64,000 nucleotides of DNA from CAIQPS01 sp963783835 (GTDB lineage Bacteria > Actinomycetota > Thermoleophilia > RBG-16-64-13), in assembly GCA_963783835.1 (NCBI GenBank), contig CAWAOX010000007.1:1-64000 (forward strand). The letters are read 5' to 3'. Below the pieces are notes generated by a model that had not been told where the DNA came from, ran no database searches, and saw only the letters and a program-made list of their open reading frames with translations. Made by a program: the position numbers and the translations under genes. This document shows positions 62,877 to 64,000 of this stretch, in pieces; within the stretch, counting starts at the first letter, position 1, and each line of letters opens with the position of its first letter.

Positions 62877-62910
62877 GGGGCGCCTCGCCGGACGGCGAGG
62901 CGCCCCTTTT
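62877..62910 (+). terminator. Intrinsic terminator between tupA and tupB
   Basis: Perfect 13-base arms (62877-62889, 62894-62906) with a GGAC loop and TTTT at 62907-62910. It lies between tupA and tupB, so most transcripts would end after tupA and keep the binding protein more abundant than the membrane parts. Confidence 0.8.
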
Positions 62911-62929
62911 CTACGGGGGAGGTGAGGAT

Positions 62930-63652
62930 ATGGAAGTATTCTGGGATGCGATCAAGCAGGCGCTCTCCCTGTTGATCCAAGGCGACCCCTATGTGTACCA
63001 AGTCATGTGGATGTCGATCCGGGTCGCGGGGACGGCCACGATCTTCGGCATGATCGTGGGGATACCGATAGGCACTTGGCTGGCGATCAGGCGGTTCTGG
63101 GGATGGGGGGCAGCGGCCACTGTCTTGAACGTGGGCCTGATGTTGCCCCCGGTCGTCGTCGGCCTCTTCGTCTTTCTTCTGCTCTCCCGGCAAGGGCCCT
63201 TCGGGTCCCTGAGCCTTCTCTACACACCGACGGCGATGATCATCGCCGAGTTCTTCATCGCTGCCCCGGTCATAGCCGCGATCACGATGGGGGGAGTGGC
63301 CTCGGTCCCGAAAGACGTCCGTCTGCAAGCGATGGGGCTGGGAGCCTCCCGCTGGCAGACGATCTGGTTGGTGCTCCGAGAGGCGCGGGTCACCGTGATC
63401 TCTGGGGTGGTGGCCGGCTTCGGCGCGGCCATCAGCGAAGTGGGTGCGGTGATGATGGTGGGCGGCAACCTCTCCATTGCCGGGCAGAACCAGACGGGCA
63501 CCATGACGACGGCGACCATGAGCCTGGTCCGCCAAGGCGAGTACGCCACGGCCATGGCTTTCGGGCTGATACTCATCTTCCTGGCTTTCATAATCACCTT
63601 CCTTCTCACCCGGACGCAGCAGGGCGTGCGCCGGCGCTGGCTCCAGTCATGA
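62930..63652 (+). CDS. tupB: Tungstate ABC transporter permease TupB
   Basis: A 240-residue permease with five to six membrane segments (SIRVAGTATIFGMIVGIPIG; GLMLPPVVVGLFVFLLLS) and the cytoplasmic EAA-like loop ISEVGAVMMVGGN that contacts the ATPase. Start ATG 62930 with GGGGAGGTGAGG upstream. Its stop overlaps the tupC start (ATGA). Confidence 0.9.
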   Translation: MEVFWDAIKQALSLLIQGDPYVYQVMWMSIRVAGTATIFGMIVGIPIGTWLAIRRFWGWGAAATVLNVGLMLPPVVVGLFVFLLLSRQGPFGSLSLLYTPTAMIIAEFFIAAPVIAAITMGGVASVPKDVRLQAMGLGASRWQTIWLVLREARVTVISGVVAGFGAAISEVGAVMMVGGNLSIAGQNQTGTMTTATMSLVRQGEYATAMAFGLILIFLAFIITFLLTRTQQGVRRRWLQS

Positions 63653-64000
63653 GAGCAGAGGACGCTGCCGGACAGACGCCTCCCGCGGTGGCGATCGAGG
63701 CGCGGGATCTGCTCAAGCGTTACGGGGACCGGACGGTGGTGTCCGTCGATTCCCTCCAGGTCTACGAGCAAGAAGTGCTCGCCATCCTGGGACCCAACGG
63801 CGCGGGTAAGACCACCCTCTTTCGCCTACTGGCGCTGCTCGAGCAGCCGGACGCCGGGTCGGTCTTCTACTACGGCAAGAAGGTCGACGTCCACGATCTC
63901 GCCGCTCGGCGCCGCACGGCGGCGGTCTTCCAGCGCCCGCTTTTGTTCCAAGGGTCGGTCGAAGACAACATCCGGTTCGGCCTGCGCTTCCGTAGACTTC
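63649..64000 (+). CDS. tupC: Tungstate ABC transporter ATP-binding protein TupC (cut by window end)
   Basis: The first ~117 residues of an ABC ATPase: Walker A GPNGAGKT (residues 48-55) and the Q-loop (AAVFQRPLLFQGSVEDNI, Gln ~93). The start is ATG 63649 inside the tupB stop. The signature and Walker B lie beyond the window. Context makes it TupC. Confidence 0.85.
   Translation, partial: MRAEDAAGQTPPAVAIEARDLLKRYGDRTVVSVDSLQVYEQEVLAILGPNGAGKTTLFRLLALLEQPDAGSVFYYGKKVDVHDLAARRRTAAVFQRPLLFQGSVEDNIRFGLRFRRL

Noticed and set aside
1..64000. CRISPR arrays, tRNA or rRNA genes
   Set aside because: No regular repeat-spacer pattern, cloverleaf-like sequence or rRNA stretch was recognised on reading; a covariance-model scan would be needed to exclude small RNAs.

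Overview
The window looks like one contig of a high-GC, mostly anaerobic actinobacterium. Support: a dnaK-hsp20-grpE-dnaJ-hspR operon with a HAIR-like operator, an inositol-phosphate synthase gene overlapping a CDP-alcohol phosphatidyltransferase (actinobacterial phosphatidylinositol route), lipoproteins with long Thr-rich linkers, and many GTG/TTG starts. Anaerobic life is inferred from two aldehyde:ferredoxin oxidoreductase (AOR) family tungsten enzymes, CCG-domain Fe-S proteins, a reductive-dehalogenase-like protein and a tungstate ABC transporter. I cannot place it below phylum; a deep anaerobic actinobacterial class is my guess. I recognised no rRNA, tRNA or CRISPR array.

Left part (1-31 kb) is accessory and catabolic. 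After three exporters, a Cys-rich small protein and a MerR-TetR fusion regulator, a duplicated EthD / PhlG-type C-C hydrolase module (4.7-8.1 kb) begins. A LysR gene then diverges from AOR, MoaD-like and benzyl-alcohol-dehydrogenase-like genes (8.2-12.6 kb). Next come a flavoprotein / CCG Fe-S / flavoprotein trio (12.8-17.4 kb), a LssY-type membrane protein beside a gene remnant, two cyclase-family hydrolases (18.9-20.5 kb), a secreted parvulin, two Tat-exported LivK-type lipoproteins with a TetR gene between them (22-26 kb), and a second AOR / MoaD-like / decarboxylase-like amidohydrolase / RdhA-like operon (26.2-30.6 kb). The recurring theme is anaerobic handling of a cyclic, probably (poly)phenolic or cyclic-diketone substrate: C-C hydrolysis, ring opening, decarboxylation and low-potential tungsten redox. 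I know of no described pathway with this gene set, so this is the main candidate for an undescribed system.

Middle part (31-46.5 kb) is mixed housekeeping: lipoproteins, a YchF-like P-loop protein, a NUDIX protein, an AI-2E family permease, the phosphatidylinositol pair, a glycosyltransferase-PHP fusion, a UDG-fold protein, an RlmD-type RNA methyltransferase, a truncated ThrE piece and a 978-residue lipoprotein.

Right part (46.5-64 kb) is core: clpB (broken by two compensating frameshifts) downstream of a class A PBP gene, the HspR-controlled chaperone operon, a CIRCE-like element in front of an fmdB-surE-HAD-ligA string, a solitary CpaF/VirB11-like ATPase, and tupA-tupB-tupC (cut by the window end). 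The tungstate transporter fits the tungsten enzymes encoded to the left.
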